A DNA stretch of 64,000 bases from Pisolithus tinctorius (taxonomy: Eukaryota; Basidiomycota; Agaricomycetes; Boletales; Pisolithaceae): NCBI GenBank assembly GCA_024663395.1, contig JANFAH010000031.1, forward strand, positions 1-64,000, in the 5' to 3' direction. This document shows positions 42,611-55,032 of this stretch, piece after piece. The notes below the pieces were generated by a model, which saw only the letters and a list, made by a program, of their open reading frames with translations, was not told where the DNA came from and searched no databases. Position 1 is the stretch's first letter, and each line of letters starts with the position of its first letter. The translations under genes and the position numbers were made by a program.

Positions 42611-43230
42611 GCAGGATCTTCGTCCTCGCCGTGGATCGATATCCTGTCCTTTCCCGGCAGTTTGGGGTTTCTGACTTGATGGTGTTGGTGGGGTATGAGT
42701 GTTACTCTACTTTTAAACAGCGACTTTTGTTTTGTCATTGTCATCATGCTCGATTTGTTTACCTACTAAAGGGGTCATGTTGGACGGAAAACTTGGGAAA
42801 GGTATTTGGAAGAGTGTATGAGCATGAAAAGAATGGGACCATATCGATGAGCCTCTGCTCGTAACAGCTAAATGCCTGATGGGAAACTGTTTAGATTTGC
42901 AACAAGACGATGGACTTGTGGCCCTGGCGAGCAATGCAGATGTGCGTATACGTCGGTCAATCGACCTGGCGCACCAGGTTCTTGCACCCCTCGGCACAGC
43001 GGTCAAGCGCGGTTTGAACCTTGTACCTTCGTAAGTAGTACGCTCAAGTTGTGACTTGGATTGATGATCATGGGAAAAGTGAGGAACGACCGGCGGTGCC
43101 ATTCACCAAGGTAGGTTCTGAGAGTAAGCATTGTTATGGCTTAGCTTCATCAGTCGACTGAATACATGAAGCTACTCGTGCAAGGCAGTACCTCGCAAGC
43201 AGAGTTATACAGCACCCCACATCGAGTTTA

Positions 43231-45373
43231 TTATTTCTTCGAAGAATGGCCCTTCACAATCATATCTGCGCATTTCTCTGCGACAGCATAAACGAGCGCC
43301 TGAGGATGCGTAGCAGGGACTGCAGGAAAGATGCTGGCATCAACAATCCGCAAGTTGGTTGTTCCGTGTACCCGAAGATCGTTGTCGACCACCCCCGGGA
43401 GAGGATCATCCAGAGGTGCCATGCGACACGTGCTGGAGTAATGATACATCGAGTCTGCCCTTTCCTGAATGAAAACATCGAGATCGGCATCTTCCAAAGA
43501 CTTCGGAACATAAGTCTCTTTGAGGGGGTATCCGGCATCGCACATCTTCCGTGCAATCTCCGCTGAAAGTCGTAACGCTGCACGCATTGTATTTCGGTCT
43601 TCTGGAGTGTTTAGGTAATTCAGGTTACAAAGCGGAGTGTCCTTTGGGTCCAGTGAACGCAGACGGAGGGAACCACGCGAGGTCACTTTGAGCAAGGCTG
43701 GGTTTAAACCGAACAGCCCCTTCCACTTGTTAGCTCCCTCTACCCGTGGGTCTGAGAGAGGGGACTTCGTCATCGTCACTCAGAAGGATCTAATCAAATA
43801 GATATCTGATTCACTTACAGGCAGAATTGCGATGTCCGGGATATTCTCGGGATTGAAAGGGTCCTCGCGTTCCTTCGAGATGGGTTTCACTCGACCGTCT
43901 TTCTCGACCAGGGAAGAGAGAAAGAAAATCTCTAATTCTACCAGCGTTCCCAAGAACCAGCCAGTTCCGTACCGCAAGTAATTGTACAGTTCTCGTATCA
44001 GGACAGTCGGTCGCACGATCATGGCCCAGATTGAGTCGAATAAAGGGCAGTTGTAACCTGTAAGCACTATCAGGTGGTCTTGCTACAAAACATCAATGAG
44101 ATGTTTGCATGGGCAAGTCAATGTATTCGCGTACCAGATGCTCTCCCACACCAGGCGAATCCAAGACGACGTTGACGTTCATCTCCTGAAGGTGTTTCCT
44201 AGGGCCAACCCCACTATGGTTCGAGTCGTTAGCTCGGGGTCAAATGCACCGGATCGCACGCACGCACCTGAGCAGTAAAAGTTGTGGCGTTCGCAGAGCA
44301 CCACAACACAATATCACTTCGCATTTAGCTCGTACATTGACAGAGACGCTATCGGAGTTGATTCCTTGTATCTCAACGCCACGTACACACGTTGACCCGT
44401 CGCCATTCCTATCAAAAACCAGTTTGCGAGCTAGGGCGCCCGTGCATACGTGAAGCCTATCCTTCCTAGAAGCGAGGATTTCCATGGGCAGGTAAGCTCT
44501 ATACGAGGACGAACGACATCCAGAGGAGTCCATCGTATATTGCATTTTGCACCATCCGATGCTAGGGTCAGTCGGAGAATGCATGTCCTCGATGGTGGGC
44601 AGAATGCGGCGGCAAGCCTTTTCAACCCTGAAGAAAGGTGGCATCAAGGGAAGGGAGAGATAGTCGGTGTTCTACGACTTACGCTTCGAAAGACTTGAAG
44701 TAATACCCTTCATAAGACTCTACGTAGAGAGGACCTGTGCAAAACTCTAGTGAGCAACATCAAAAGGGCACCTCTGTTAACCACGCACCGCTATAACCGT
44801 GGTATTCTCGTCGATCTCGCCCCAGCCATGTCTCTGATTTTTTGAAAAAAGGTTTCAACTCTGCATAAGACCAACCGTGTCTACCATCCCGACTCCAAGA
44901 ATCAAACTCGGCAGGTACCCCGCAGGTATACTGACAACCGTTGATACGGGTGCAGCCACCAAGGCCCAAACCAGTTACGGAGGTGACTGAACGGCCAATG
45001 CGTTCTTCGTATACGCTTGAAAATACATTGCTATGTTTTCCGTCCGAAAATTGGTACGTTGATGTGAGTGGGACGCGTGTTAACCAACTGTACAATGCTA
45101 TAAGCCAAGGAGAGCAAATAGGATGTGTAACGTAACATGACTTACGAGTCGTCGCCATCACCCCGTTCGACGAGCAACACGGTCTTGGATGGGTCTTCAC
45201 TCAGACGGCGTGCAAGCACGCACCCCGCGTTGCCACCTATTGGTATTGGTTTAACTTCTCACCGATTACCTGTTTAGCTAGTAGGGCTCACCACCGACCA
45301 CGATGAAGTCATACTCAGCGCTCAGGTCTTCCAGGGCCACGAATGGAGAAGGCGCAGTGGTGAAAGGCCACAT
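43231..45373 (-). CDS. GMC (glucose-methanol-choline) oxidoreductase
   Basis: Exons on the minus strand: 45373-45292, 45236-45146, 45087-44789, 44734-44683, 44627-44268, 44213-44135, 44082-43819, 43778-43231. The start MWPFTTAPSPFVALEDLSA leads into the FAD-binding VVGGGNAGCVLARRLSED split by an intron. Then: GLGLGGCTRINGCQYTCGVP; GWSYAELKPFFKKSETWLG; HSPTDPSIGWCKMQY; RSSSYRAYLP; CCGALRTPQLLLL; DSPGVGEHLQDH; NCPLFDSIWAMIVRPTVLIR. The GMC_oxred_C end has YHYSSTCRMAPLDDP, DLRVHGTTNLRIVDASIFP and THPQALVYAVAEKCADMI. It is an FAD enzyme oxidising an alcohol or sugar to give H2O2 (AA3 type); the substrate cannot be read. No signal peptide is obvious. The last junction (43819 to 43778) is one base out of phase in my reading, so a frameshift or an unusual splice is possible. 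Confidence 0.85.
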
Positions 45374-46372
45374 CTTGTATCGAGTTTTGAGGCGACAGGA
45401 CTCGTTACTTACTTAAATATTCCGCAGTAGGTGACCGGTGAAGGCTGTGAGTGAGCCATGGCGAATAAGGAAGTGAAACAAGATGTACAGAATGACAGGG
45501 ATTACACCGACCAATCAATTAGTTGGTGGCTGGGAGAGCCTCCTCACAGACACGTTCACCCCGTACAGATTAATTCAATTTGTGCTGCTACTAGCATACT
45601 CTATCATACATGTGCCCTCGTACACCATGTTGAGAAGCTTGTTATAGGGACCAAAATAGTTGCGTGCGGTGGAAGAGTGTCAAACTGGCAAGCAACTTGT
45701 TCCGGCCATACGGTGGTGGACAGCGGACGTTGGCAGAAGCGATGAGAGCAGGGTGGCAGGGCCAAAGTCCCAACGTGAGCTTGAAAAACAAGCGGAGTTC
45801 GGACTCTGTGGCAGAAGACAATAGTCGAGAGGGAACGACAAGGCTTTGGTTTGTCTAGAGGAGACTGGAAATACATGCCGTTGGCATCCATTCCGGTGTT
45901 GTTAGCTCTTTACCATCCCCGTTTACATGCACTGTATTTGTTCCTGGAACTTGCGCTGAGTGCTTTTTTCTTTCTTCGATGATGGATGCCGCTACAGCAT
46001 TGCTCCATCGTCCTTATTTTCCATCTGGTGGTCAGTGCGCTTCTGACACACGCTCCTTGCATAAAGCCGCTTGCTGGGCGCTGTGGTTACCAATCATCAT
46101 GTGCCTTCTTACCACCATTGCATGTTCTTGGGCCCCTTACAAGCACAGCACACTCGGGCGAAGGCCGACAAGTCTCCACTGGAAAGATATAGGGCACGAA
46201 TACTGCTGCGACGCGATGGGAGAGCTTGTAACACCGTTTGGGCTTGCGAATTCTGGATTGCGAATAGAGGATCGCATAACGAGATATTTATTTCTTTTCC
46301 GTTACTATTCTACGAAATGCAAATACAAGCTGTTAAGTGATTGTTCGCAGAATTCCAAAGGTATAGCAAACG
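45374..46372. other. Intergenic region between GMC and NLR genes
   Basis: About 1 kb. A possible alternative first GMC exon (ATG at 45458, MAHSQPSPVTYCGIFK, donor GTAAGTAA) lies at its edge. Otherwise I see no gene. It probably holds the GMC promoter and the NLR 3' end. Confidence 0.4.
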
Positions 46373-49300
46373 TCAAAGTTCACGTCCAGCCTCCACACCA
46401 TGAAATCTTACAATGACGACACCGCCGTTCGCCGTCCCAACTGCAAACCTATGTCCACACGATGCTTTCGCCATGATAGGCGACATGTTCGGGAACATCA
46501 ACAGCACCTCCTCTGTCCGTGCATTGACAATCCACTGATTCCTGATGATGGAAAGAGGCCCCCTATACCCTTCCAGTCGCGGCGCATCGCCAGGAGTGGC
46601 CATTAATGGTTCATGGGTGTCTGACTTCCAAGCGAATACCGCCTTCGCATCGTCCAAAGCTAAAATTTTCGAACCATCCATAGAGAACCCCACCCGGTAA
46701 ACTTCACGCTCCAGAAAAAGTTCCGCAGTCATCGCCCCTGTCTCCACGTCCCACACTCGCACCCGACGGTCTTTACCCCCCGATACGAGCCGTTGCCCAT
46801 CAGATGAAAATGACACATATCCAACGAGGCCCTTATGACGTCGCGTAATACCCATACTCCCAGTAGATTCAGTATCCCAGAGACGCAGAATGGGATCGTT
46901 AAAGGAGCTCGTTACGATGCGTCGGCCGTCCGCCGTAAACGTGGCAAAGCGTACCGGAAGACGATGCTGCCGCACAAGAGCGGGGAGTTCCATACCTGCT
47001 TGGATGTCCCAGAGGCGTGCGGTGGTATCCCTGGATGCCGACACGAGCATTGTGCTATCAGGTGAGATAGAAAGAGAGTAAATGGCGCTACTGTGTCCGT
47101 GAAGAATGAATGGTACATTGAGCGTCCCAGGCAATCGTTGCAGTGTACCGCTGTTCGCGTCCCAGACACAGATTACTTTGTCATCAGAAGCAGAGATCAG
47201 TCGCCGTCCATCTGGGGTATAAACTAGTGCATTAACCGCTCCGGCATGATATAGTATGGGTGGCAGGACTTCCTTGCCGGTCCCTGCGTCCCAAATCCGT
47301 ATGAATCGGTCACGAGAACCTGAAGCGAATCGGGTTCCACTGTGCGCGAAGCAGAGACAAAGAACTGTTTTCGTGTGTCCACTCAACGGTTCCCGATGCA
47401 TTTCGCCCGTCCGTACATCCCACAGGACGATATTCTTGTCCTGCCCAGCAGACGCCAGTTGTGTGCCGTCCTCGGAGAAATCGAGCGCATACACACTCCC
47501 ACCGTGACCTTTCATTGTTGGCAATATCTCCTCCCCCGAGAGTGCGTCCCATAGTCGCACAGATCCGTCGATATGGCCGCTTGCAATGTGCTGACTATCC
47601 GGTGAGAACTTGACAACGTTGGCGGTGTTGCGAGCGCCAGGCAGCATAGTCGTAACCAGTTCGTAAGAGGTATGATCCCACAGAGAAATCGAGCGAGTGC
47701 CGGAGGACACGATGTAACGCCCGTCTTTGGAACAGGAAACAGACGTTACGTCCTCTCCTGGTTTGCTAAACTCGGTAAGCAGGGGTGACCACTGGTCACG
47801 GAACCCGTCAACCTGCGGCAGAGTGGGTTCGTTGAAAGTTTTGTATATCACAGACGAAGTAGGGGTGAATGGGAGTGCGCTCTGGTAGACAAGGAGTGGA
47901 TGTCGTTCGAATACGTGTGCATATGCTTGGCAGAAGCGTTCAGCGTCCTTGACAAACGAACGCAACGAATCATCATGGCTGTAATTGGCCTGAAAGAATC
48001 ATTAGAACACGAAGAAAACACACGTATGAAGGACGACACTGACATCAACCCATTCCCTAAGTTTATCCATTAACGTGATCGTCTGTCTTGGCCGCCCAAT
48101 TGCTGACATCGCTTCCACCCAATGTAAGAAATGCTGGCGCAAGAAACCATCAATCTCCCGGCTAAGTGAGTGCTCGCTGCACTGGACCTCACATAGATGG
48201 TCGATCCAATGTGTGCAGGGATAAGCAGTGGCATCCGGGAGGTTTTGCACCTCGAACGACCGTGACAACGTCATTTGGCAGATATTCTTCTGCAGGGCTA
48301 CAGCCAGACGAGCGATGCATTGGCGTGCGAGGCGGAGGTGATGATGCGATTTATTGATATGCCAAGCATCACGCCCACACCGCCTACGCTCTGTGATGAA
48401 ATCTGCGAACGAAGGGTGGAAAACACGGATGGGCTTATCAGCTGCCCACTGCAAAAGGCAGCTCAAGTGCTGGATGGTATGCAAACAGGGCCGCTTCTTT
48501 CTCCCGCCCGTAAAATCGGCATTAAGGATATCGATCGTTGGGGGTGTCAATGGGTTCTCGGCTACGATCACGATACCCAAAATTTCCTGGAAGTCAGCAG
48601 AGAAAGCACTGTCGTCCCACTTCCCTGCAGATTCCAGAGCAGTGATGTAGATGTTATCAAGGGCGGACTCAGAATCTGCTTGTACCTCGGAGCGCAAAAG
48701 CTGGGAAAGGCGTTCCTCTGGATCCTGTGCGTTCTCCACGTACCTGCAGGCAGTCGCAGCCCAGACGAATAGCCCGGATGCACGTAAGGTCAGTGCATCC
48801 ACCCTAGACGCACCTGGCCAGTCGGGTGGGAGGTCGAGGTATTCATTCTGAAGACGAATGGCTACCATCTTGTGGTGAATATACGTTTTGACATCACGCT
48901 CGTTAGCTTCAGATGCAAGGTCGAGCTCGCGTGAGATTATGTGTGAATGTGTTGAAATGGCGTTGTGGATGTCCTTCTCTGTACGGCTAGTGATGAAGAT
49001 GCGCAGTGTCGGTGGGAGGAGCATGCTCTCTCTGACAAGGGCAGTCAAGAGGTCATTCCGTGCACCAGTACGACCACATTCGTCAAGGGCGTCGATGACC
49101 ACGAGGACAGGTCCCTCGTGTTGAATATCTTCCAGAGATCGAAACGGGTCGGCAAGCAATCGTTGAAACTGCCAGTGCAAAGGTGCTTGCTTGATGCTAG
49201 GGGTCTCTTCAATGACCCGAGAGATTGCGTCGCAGATTCGAGGGTCAAACTCTCCAAGTTGATAGGCGATCGTCCGAATGAGCGACGCTGGATCGCTCCG

Positions 49301-50829
49301 AGCTTCTACTCCGCGTGTGAAAAAGGTGAAAGCACCAAGGCGGCGTTGTTGCCTAAATAGATTTGCAACAGAAGTGGCTATTGTGCTCTTGCCAGCTCCG
49401 GGGAAACCATGAAGCCAAAAGACATTGGATCTAGTCGGAGTGGCTGCCCAATCGTATATATCACCTATGACGTCCATGCGTGTGTTTGGCAGGCACTCTG
49501 GTCGTGATGGGTCGTCCATGTCAACCGGGTTAAGCTTCATCAAGTTTTGGATGTTGACTAGCACGATCGTTAAAAGTGAAAATGGAACAGAACATTACTC
49601 ACCAATGCGCTTGATGGTGTCGTCGATACGGAAAGAGACAATAGTAGTCTGCACTGCTACACCGGACTCCAAAGCCCGCTTGAGAGATGTAAAGCTGTCC
49701 GTGAAATCGTTGATCCGCCTATCCACCCACGCAGTAGACACCAGCCTCTCTGTTAAATGGAGATAACTCATCAAGGACGTAGAGAAACAAGTGAGTGAAA
49801 CATACTAGCGAACCCGTGGCCACTGCATTCTTGGACAAACATGATGCACTCAGAAGTTTGGACAAGGAGTTTGCGTATGGTTTCCTCAAGCATGGGAATC
49901 TTCTCGGGAAACGGTTTAATATCCTCAACGAACAGGTATGCATCTTTCATAAGAGATCCCAGAGCGTCTAGTCTGGCGTCTTGGCAGAGTTGGGTTTTTA
50001 AGATCTCAGCAGGACATCAGGAAACGTACTATTCGGAAAGCGTAAGGAAATACCGTGTAAACGGCAGTTGCAGTCCTCCACGCGATGAAGGCGAAAGGAT
50101 GAAGCTGCATGAATTGAGTTGTAAGTGAGGCACGAGAGTGGCAACACGAACTTGTGCAAGGGCATCCCCAAGCTGCATGAAGGCTTCGAGTTTGGCAACA
50201 ACCTCTGAAAGAGAGTGCGAAATCCGTGGGTGCTCGACTTTAGCAACATGAGGCAGGTCCTGAACCACGAGCCGGACGAAGAGCTTCCAGGCCCCGTCGT
50301 CGCCCGAGAGCTTACCCTTCGATGGCTGAAGAGGCAAGGACACATTCTGACCCAGTTCTGCGGATGTACGTAGCAGCTTCGCCTTTTGGCGTAGTGCTTA
50401 CAGGTTACTCACGGCTGGCTTTCTGCGCTCTCAGTAAAAGTTCAGACAACGACGTCTCTGTGGAGGCTAGCAGCTGATTTCCGAGGAAAGATACTGTGCT
50501 TTTCCTCCTCAGTTCGAATCGGTAGACAGTTTCGTCAGCTTCCGACGCTCTAACCAATGCATAAATCCGATCGACTTTTCTCAAATGCTCAGAGACAGGA
50601 CATACAGTACGAAGTGTTCTTGCCACTCAAACACTCCCGGCTTTTTCGTTGATTTTGTCTTGGCCACATCATTACCATCGACGACGATTAGCACGAAACA
50701 CTTGGTCCAATCGTTGGCAAGCGCTGGCAGTTCGGCTTTGACGACTGTCCTACGAAGTTAGACAGCCCTATCGCGACGGGCGTTGACATGTGTCAGTTTG
50801 AACTTCTCACCGGTAACTTCGAAGATCAT
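46373..50829 (-). CDS. C2-NACHT-WD40 NLR-like protein, N-terminus damaged
   Basis: The minus strand starts at ATG 50829 with a C2 domain (MIFEVTGEKFKLTHV; VVKAELPALANDWTKCFVLI; VDGNDVAKTK; KKPGVFEWQEHFVL). This is broken by a TAA at 50758-50760 and a frame change near 50610 before VSEHLRKVDRIYALVRASEA. Small exons follow with helical-domain motifs (GAWKLFVRLVVQDLPHVAKV; HPFAFIAWRTATAVYT; LMKDAYLFVEDIKPFPEKIP; LLVQTSECIMFVQECSGHGF). The NACHT exon (about 49561-48044) has Walker A GFPGAGKST (about 49408), Walker B LVVIDALDECG (about 49105) and sensor-like LRIFITSRTE. After an intron (48043-47990), exon 47989-46373 carries about nine divergent WD40 repeats. Fungal NLRs of this kind sense non-self and can trigger cell death. 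Without the TAA and shift it would be complete; splicing might bypass them, but the visible intron signals (GTGAG...CTAACTTCGTAG) are out of phase. Confidence 0.8.
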
Positions 50830-51062
50830 GATTCAATATTCATTAACAATTTTGAGAGTTGAAAATGGCAGGCGCTCAAATGTGATGGAGAAGAATACCG
50901 ATATTATTGCTATAAACCCCGAGCTTAGTTCCAGCTTCGAAACACGTAAACTCTACGGTGAAGTCAGCATCATTGCACCCGCCATTCTATGCACGACGTA
51001 GTAGGCGGGGTCACAATGATGCCAGTGTCCAAGTAACGCAACTCCTTTTTTTCTCCAGGACT

Positions 51063-51720
51063 ATGCACTCTTTCAGTATGGCCACGCCAGGGCGTCCCGA
51101 CTTCCGGGCTCTTCTAAGAGTCGTACTTCGACACCCAGAATTCACCCAAGAGCAGGCGTTAGAAACACTCGAGCGGGAACGGGAAAATCAATAGCAGGCT
51201 CGGGCAAGGCTTCAACCAGTCCCACTCCGGCTAACCTTCGACACTGGCAAAATGGTACCAACATTACCACGCATACGGCCCTCGGAGAGTGCGATCAATC
51301 GCCTTGAAGCTTTCAAGCATGTTCCTTTATGGTTCTTTACACGCGAGGGACTAAAAGATGCGGTGGGGCTAGTGGACTTGAAACATGTCGAACTCGACCA
51401 CGATCTCTCATTCATCGAATTCTTGTTCACGAAGAACTATCTCCCGAATGCGCCCAGTGGCCAGCCGGAGTTATAGATGTCTTCCATGATTCTCTTTCTA
51501 CATAGAAACCCACGGGCTACGACAGGAGGAAGAACGTGGTGAACGAGTCTTGTTACACTACAAGTCGAGTTAGGGCTGACTGGCACAACTGCCTGCCTAC
51601 GGAGCGTTTCGATATCGTAATCATCATTAATGACTCGCTGATCAATGCAATAGCCAGATAACTAGACTTCAAGGACAACAGACGAGACATAAAACGGTGA
51701 GTGCCGTTCACATGGAGTCC
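51063..51720 (+). pseudogene. Remnant of a TE-associated agaricomycete protein
   Basis: ATG at 51063 or 51078 (MATPGRPDFRALLRVVLRH, PEFTQEQALETLERERENQ) meets a TAG at 51192 and continues in frame (RARLQPVPLRLTFDTGKMVP, LEAFKHVPLWFFTREGLKDA, LDHDLSFIEFLFTKNYLP) to 51475. Then, in other frames: LRQEEERGERVLLHYKS, RADWHNCLPTERFDI, IINDSLINAIAR. The order coiled N-region, PLWFFT-EGL motif, R-x-x-WH motif is one I associate with proteins scattered near transposons in agaricomycetes; they have no known function. It is divergent from the NLR gene and marks the return to repeat territory. Confidence 0.5.
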
Positions 51721-52586
51721 TAACAACGTTTAACATTGACCTAACCACACGTTGCTATCGATGCCTCGCGAACATCACCTTTGCCTAAACCCACCCGCGT
51801 GCTTCCATACTCACATAAAATAAATGGACCACCAGACTCGAAAGGATCCCCAAGTCGAACAATACCTCGAGCTTCGGCAGGGGAAGAGCCGGCGAACGCT
51901 ACTCAATCCAAGTGATATGACGCGAGCGTGGACGCCCGTCTGAAGAAAGCTGGAAGATCTCGCGCGTAACCAGACCAATCTATCTCAGCGGAGAGGTGCG
52001 TGATTTGGCACAGGTCATCCAGCGCCACCGACTTTCATCAATGTGTGCGTCCCAATCCTAGACTAGTGACTCAGCCCGCTTGCCACACCATATCATCGTG
52101 GCGAGACACTCCCTGCTGTGTTCACATACCTAACTCACTAACTAATAGCTTTCAGCGCGCATACCCACCAAGTTACGTCCACATTCACTCTCCCGAATCA
52201 CCCGTTTGCTGCATAGAACCCTGAATCACATAGTCAATAGGGAATTCACCAAGTAACGTTATCTGTGACCTGTTTTATGCAATCTACTCGGACGCACCTT
52301 AGCCCTCTTTCCATTTTTACCTTTGACCATCATTAACCTGTTGTCTCGTTCTTGTATCCACATATACCCTCCAATCGATAGTATCAGGTCAATAAGTGTA
52401 AAAATTAATCCCTATGTACATAGATGGGGAGCGAAGTATACCATATGCTTACGGACCCAGTGATCGACTGCAATACTACGCATTCCATAGATGGTAATAA
52501 AGATGGACCCCTATTCGATCTGCGATCGCTCGACAACACCTAGGGTAAGTAACGACAGCCGTGTCAAGGGAGGAGTATGATATGTG
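51721..52586. other. No gene seen
   Basis: AT/GC-balanced sequence with only short ORFs. Nothing repetitive within the window and no RNA gene recognised. Confidence 0.4.
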
Positions 52587-52880
52587 ATGGGCCCATACGA
52601 CGACCCCCACATTCGCGACATCCTCTTACCATATGCACGTGCACATCTTACTACTGACTATGTCGAATACACGGAACAGGGAGTGGAGCAGGTATGTGTT
52701 ATCATCGCTCTATACATAAAAACACCCGCTAATACACTGAGCACGCACGCATAGATCCTGTTCGAGACGCTGGCCTCCGTGCCATTGGCAGACGCCACGT
52801 CTTTCTTACTCCCTACAGACCCGTTCGAGGCGCTCGCCAAACACTTGGACTCGCTCAACCTTACACCGTATCAAGAATGA
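52587..52880 (+). CDS. Small two-exon hypothetical fragment
   Basis: Exon 1, 52587-52691 (MGPYDDPHIRDILLPYARAH, TTDYVEYTEQGVEQ); intron 52692-52754 (GTATGT...GCATAG); exon 2, 52755-52880 (ILFETLASVPLADATSFLLP, DPFEALAKHLDSLNLTPYQE, stop TGA). Exons join in phase, and the frame stays open past the TGA (WSAQQGAIDLIRDVFPPLTG), so the stop may be a decayed CGA and the gene longer. Right of 52980 it runs into AT-rich repeat sequence. Product not recognised; possibly gag-like. Confidence 0.4.
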
Positions 52881-53281
52881 TGGTCTGCCCAACAAGGCGC
52901 AATCGACCTCATCAGAGATGTCTTTCCGCCACTCACCGGACTCAGATCCAAGAAATGCTGTTTCAAATCACAAAGTGATCCTTGTAAGTCAGCAGGCACC
53001 TGCATATAGTCATACATGAATATTACACAATACACATCAGGAAATTAACAAGAGTCTTATTTGTACTTAAAACACACTTATGTCAGCTTAACATACTTGT
53101 GACTGCTTGTGGCACTGGGCTAAGCATGCTGCATTTGTTGAGAACATTAAGACAAAAGAGCCAACTCTTTCATTATCTCACACATCTTATGGATCTTAGT
53201 GGTCTTATGGCTGTTTTGGCATAGAGCTCCATAAGCTCAATAAATTCTAAAGTAAATCAAGTAGTGCAAGTTACAAAAGAA

Positions 53282-54269
53282 TTATGATGCCAGCTTGAAC
53301 ATGTGGTGGTCTGTGAAATGATTGACATAGAATCTGCGGAATATGTCCAATGAATTGTGACAGTTGACATATGGTGGGACATACTTGTCCCTGAAAATTG
53401 GTAGGAGATGTGTGCTATGAATGATACTGTCAATATGTATTACTGCAAGGTGTGAACTGTCCTCCACAAAAGATGGTGCAACCATCCACATACCTGTCAA
53501 TTTGTTGGGTTCATCAGCAATTCAATCAAACCAATGGATCAGTGTGCACAGGAATGTCTGGCCATTGGTGTGAACAAAAGAGAAAAGACACAAAACTTGA
53601 GCAATGTCCATGCCAAGCATTCCTTCCTTTGTATCATCTGTGCTCACAAAGACACAGTCATACTGTCCAGGACCTCAATGCCAGGAAGGCATTGCATGAA
53701 TGTATTTGCACCACATGCTGCCAATACCACTTGGGTCACTTGGGACTATGAAGGTTGCAGTGGCTGAATGAAAAATCTTGACATGACCAGTGAAGGGAGT
53801 AACATGGTGGGAAGTGATCAGCATTGTAGAATCTGGGTGGAATTGTTCAAAGATAAATTGAGCAATGAGCCCAGGGAGTGAAGGGATACCCAGCTCAATC
53901 GCCAGTGTGAGAGCATTCTTTGCACAGTTACAAGCTTGACAAGAGTTCATGTTAGTATGCTCAAGCCAACTTGGGTGCATTGACAGCATGATGTCACTCA
54001 CCAGGGGTGCATGAGAGCTTCATGTCTGAATGTGTCAACCCAGGGTGTTCATCCACAATTCCTGTGTTGTCATCATCCTCATCCAAGGTTGAAACCTCTC
54101 CATCTTCATGCTGTGCAACATCACTATTTTCCCCACCCCCAACCTGGTTGACACCTGTATTGTAGTGGGGAGTGGCTGTGGGCATGTAAGGGTTATTATC
54201 CAAATAACAGAAAATTGTGAACATACCATTCAGTGGAGGATGATAGGGTTGATGCAAAGCTGGCAGCAT
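53282..54269 (-). pseudogene. Plavaka-type (CACTA-like) transposase C-terminus
   Basis: The minus-strand frames read, in order: an acidic segment (VSTLDEDDDNTGIVDEHPGL); then SWLEHTNMNSCQACNCAKNA, GIPSLPGLIAQFIFEQFHPD, STMLITSHHVTPFTGHVKIF, HSATATFIVPSDPSGIGSMW; a decayed stretch; then MTGMWMVAPSFVEDSSHLAV, IHIDSIIHSTHLLPIFRDKY, LDIFRRFYVNHFTDHHMFKL. This is the usual C-terminal end of agaricomycete Plavaka transposases (GxGGMxRExI-like block, then the IHIDSIxRAAHLxPV and YVNKYADHH blocks). Frameshifts and the missing N-terminal catalytic half make it inactive. Terminal repeats were not identified. 52990-53281 is its AT-rich 3' flank. Confidence 0.75.
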
Positions 54270-55032
54270 CCCTCAGGCTTTGAAACCAGCACAAGCTGCA
54301 GCAAGCTGAGAAGTGCATTGGTTGGTTTGCAGGATTTGTCTGAGGGCATTATACTTGTTTGAGCAGCACCAAGGTTTCTTAACTGTGGTGATGTGCTTTG
54401 ATTCAGTAATTGATGTACACAAACCATTTGGCACATCAAAAAGGTGAATCAATGATTTGTAGTGGACAAGAGCATGACTTCATGGAGCCATTTGCTGGTC
54501 AACAGTGCTATACCATCTTTGATCTATTTTTGGGTTTTGATGCATGCCAACTCCACCCCAATAGCTGAGATCTGACATCCTTCATGACACCTCTTGGCTT
54601 ACTGTGTCATACTGCCATGCCTCAAGGCTACACCAACTCACTGTTGGAATTTCAGAATTGTACAGTGTTCATTCTACAGGATGAAATCCCTCACATTGCA
54701 AACATTTTCATCAATGACCCGCCCATCAAGGGTCCTGCAACTTGTTATGAAGATGCTGATGGCAATGCTGAAACATTACCCAAGAATCCCAGCATCTGTT
54801 GCTTCATTTGGGAACATGCTGTAGATGTCCATAGGGTAATGCATTGGTTCACTCATGCTGGTGGAATGTTATCTGGCACAAAATCTCAGATCTGCCAGCC
54901 TCATGTTGTCATCCTTGGCCAAGCATGCCATCCTCATGGTCACTCTCCTGATGACAATAAGGTGAAGAAGGTCATCAACTGGCCAACACTCACCATTCCC
55001 AAAGATGTTTGCTTACTCCTAGGACTCTGCAG

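Noticed and set aside
42940..43040. Possible tRNA (GGTTTGAACC / GGTTCAAACC B-box-like)
   Set aside because: No matching A box at the right distance and no acceptor stem on either strand.
45979..46416. Plus-strand 145-codon ORF
   Set aside because: Antisense to the end of the NLR gene and without motifs.
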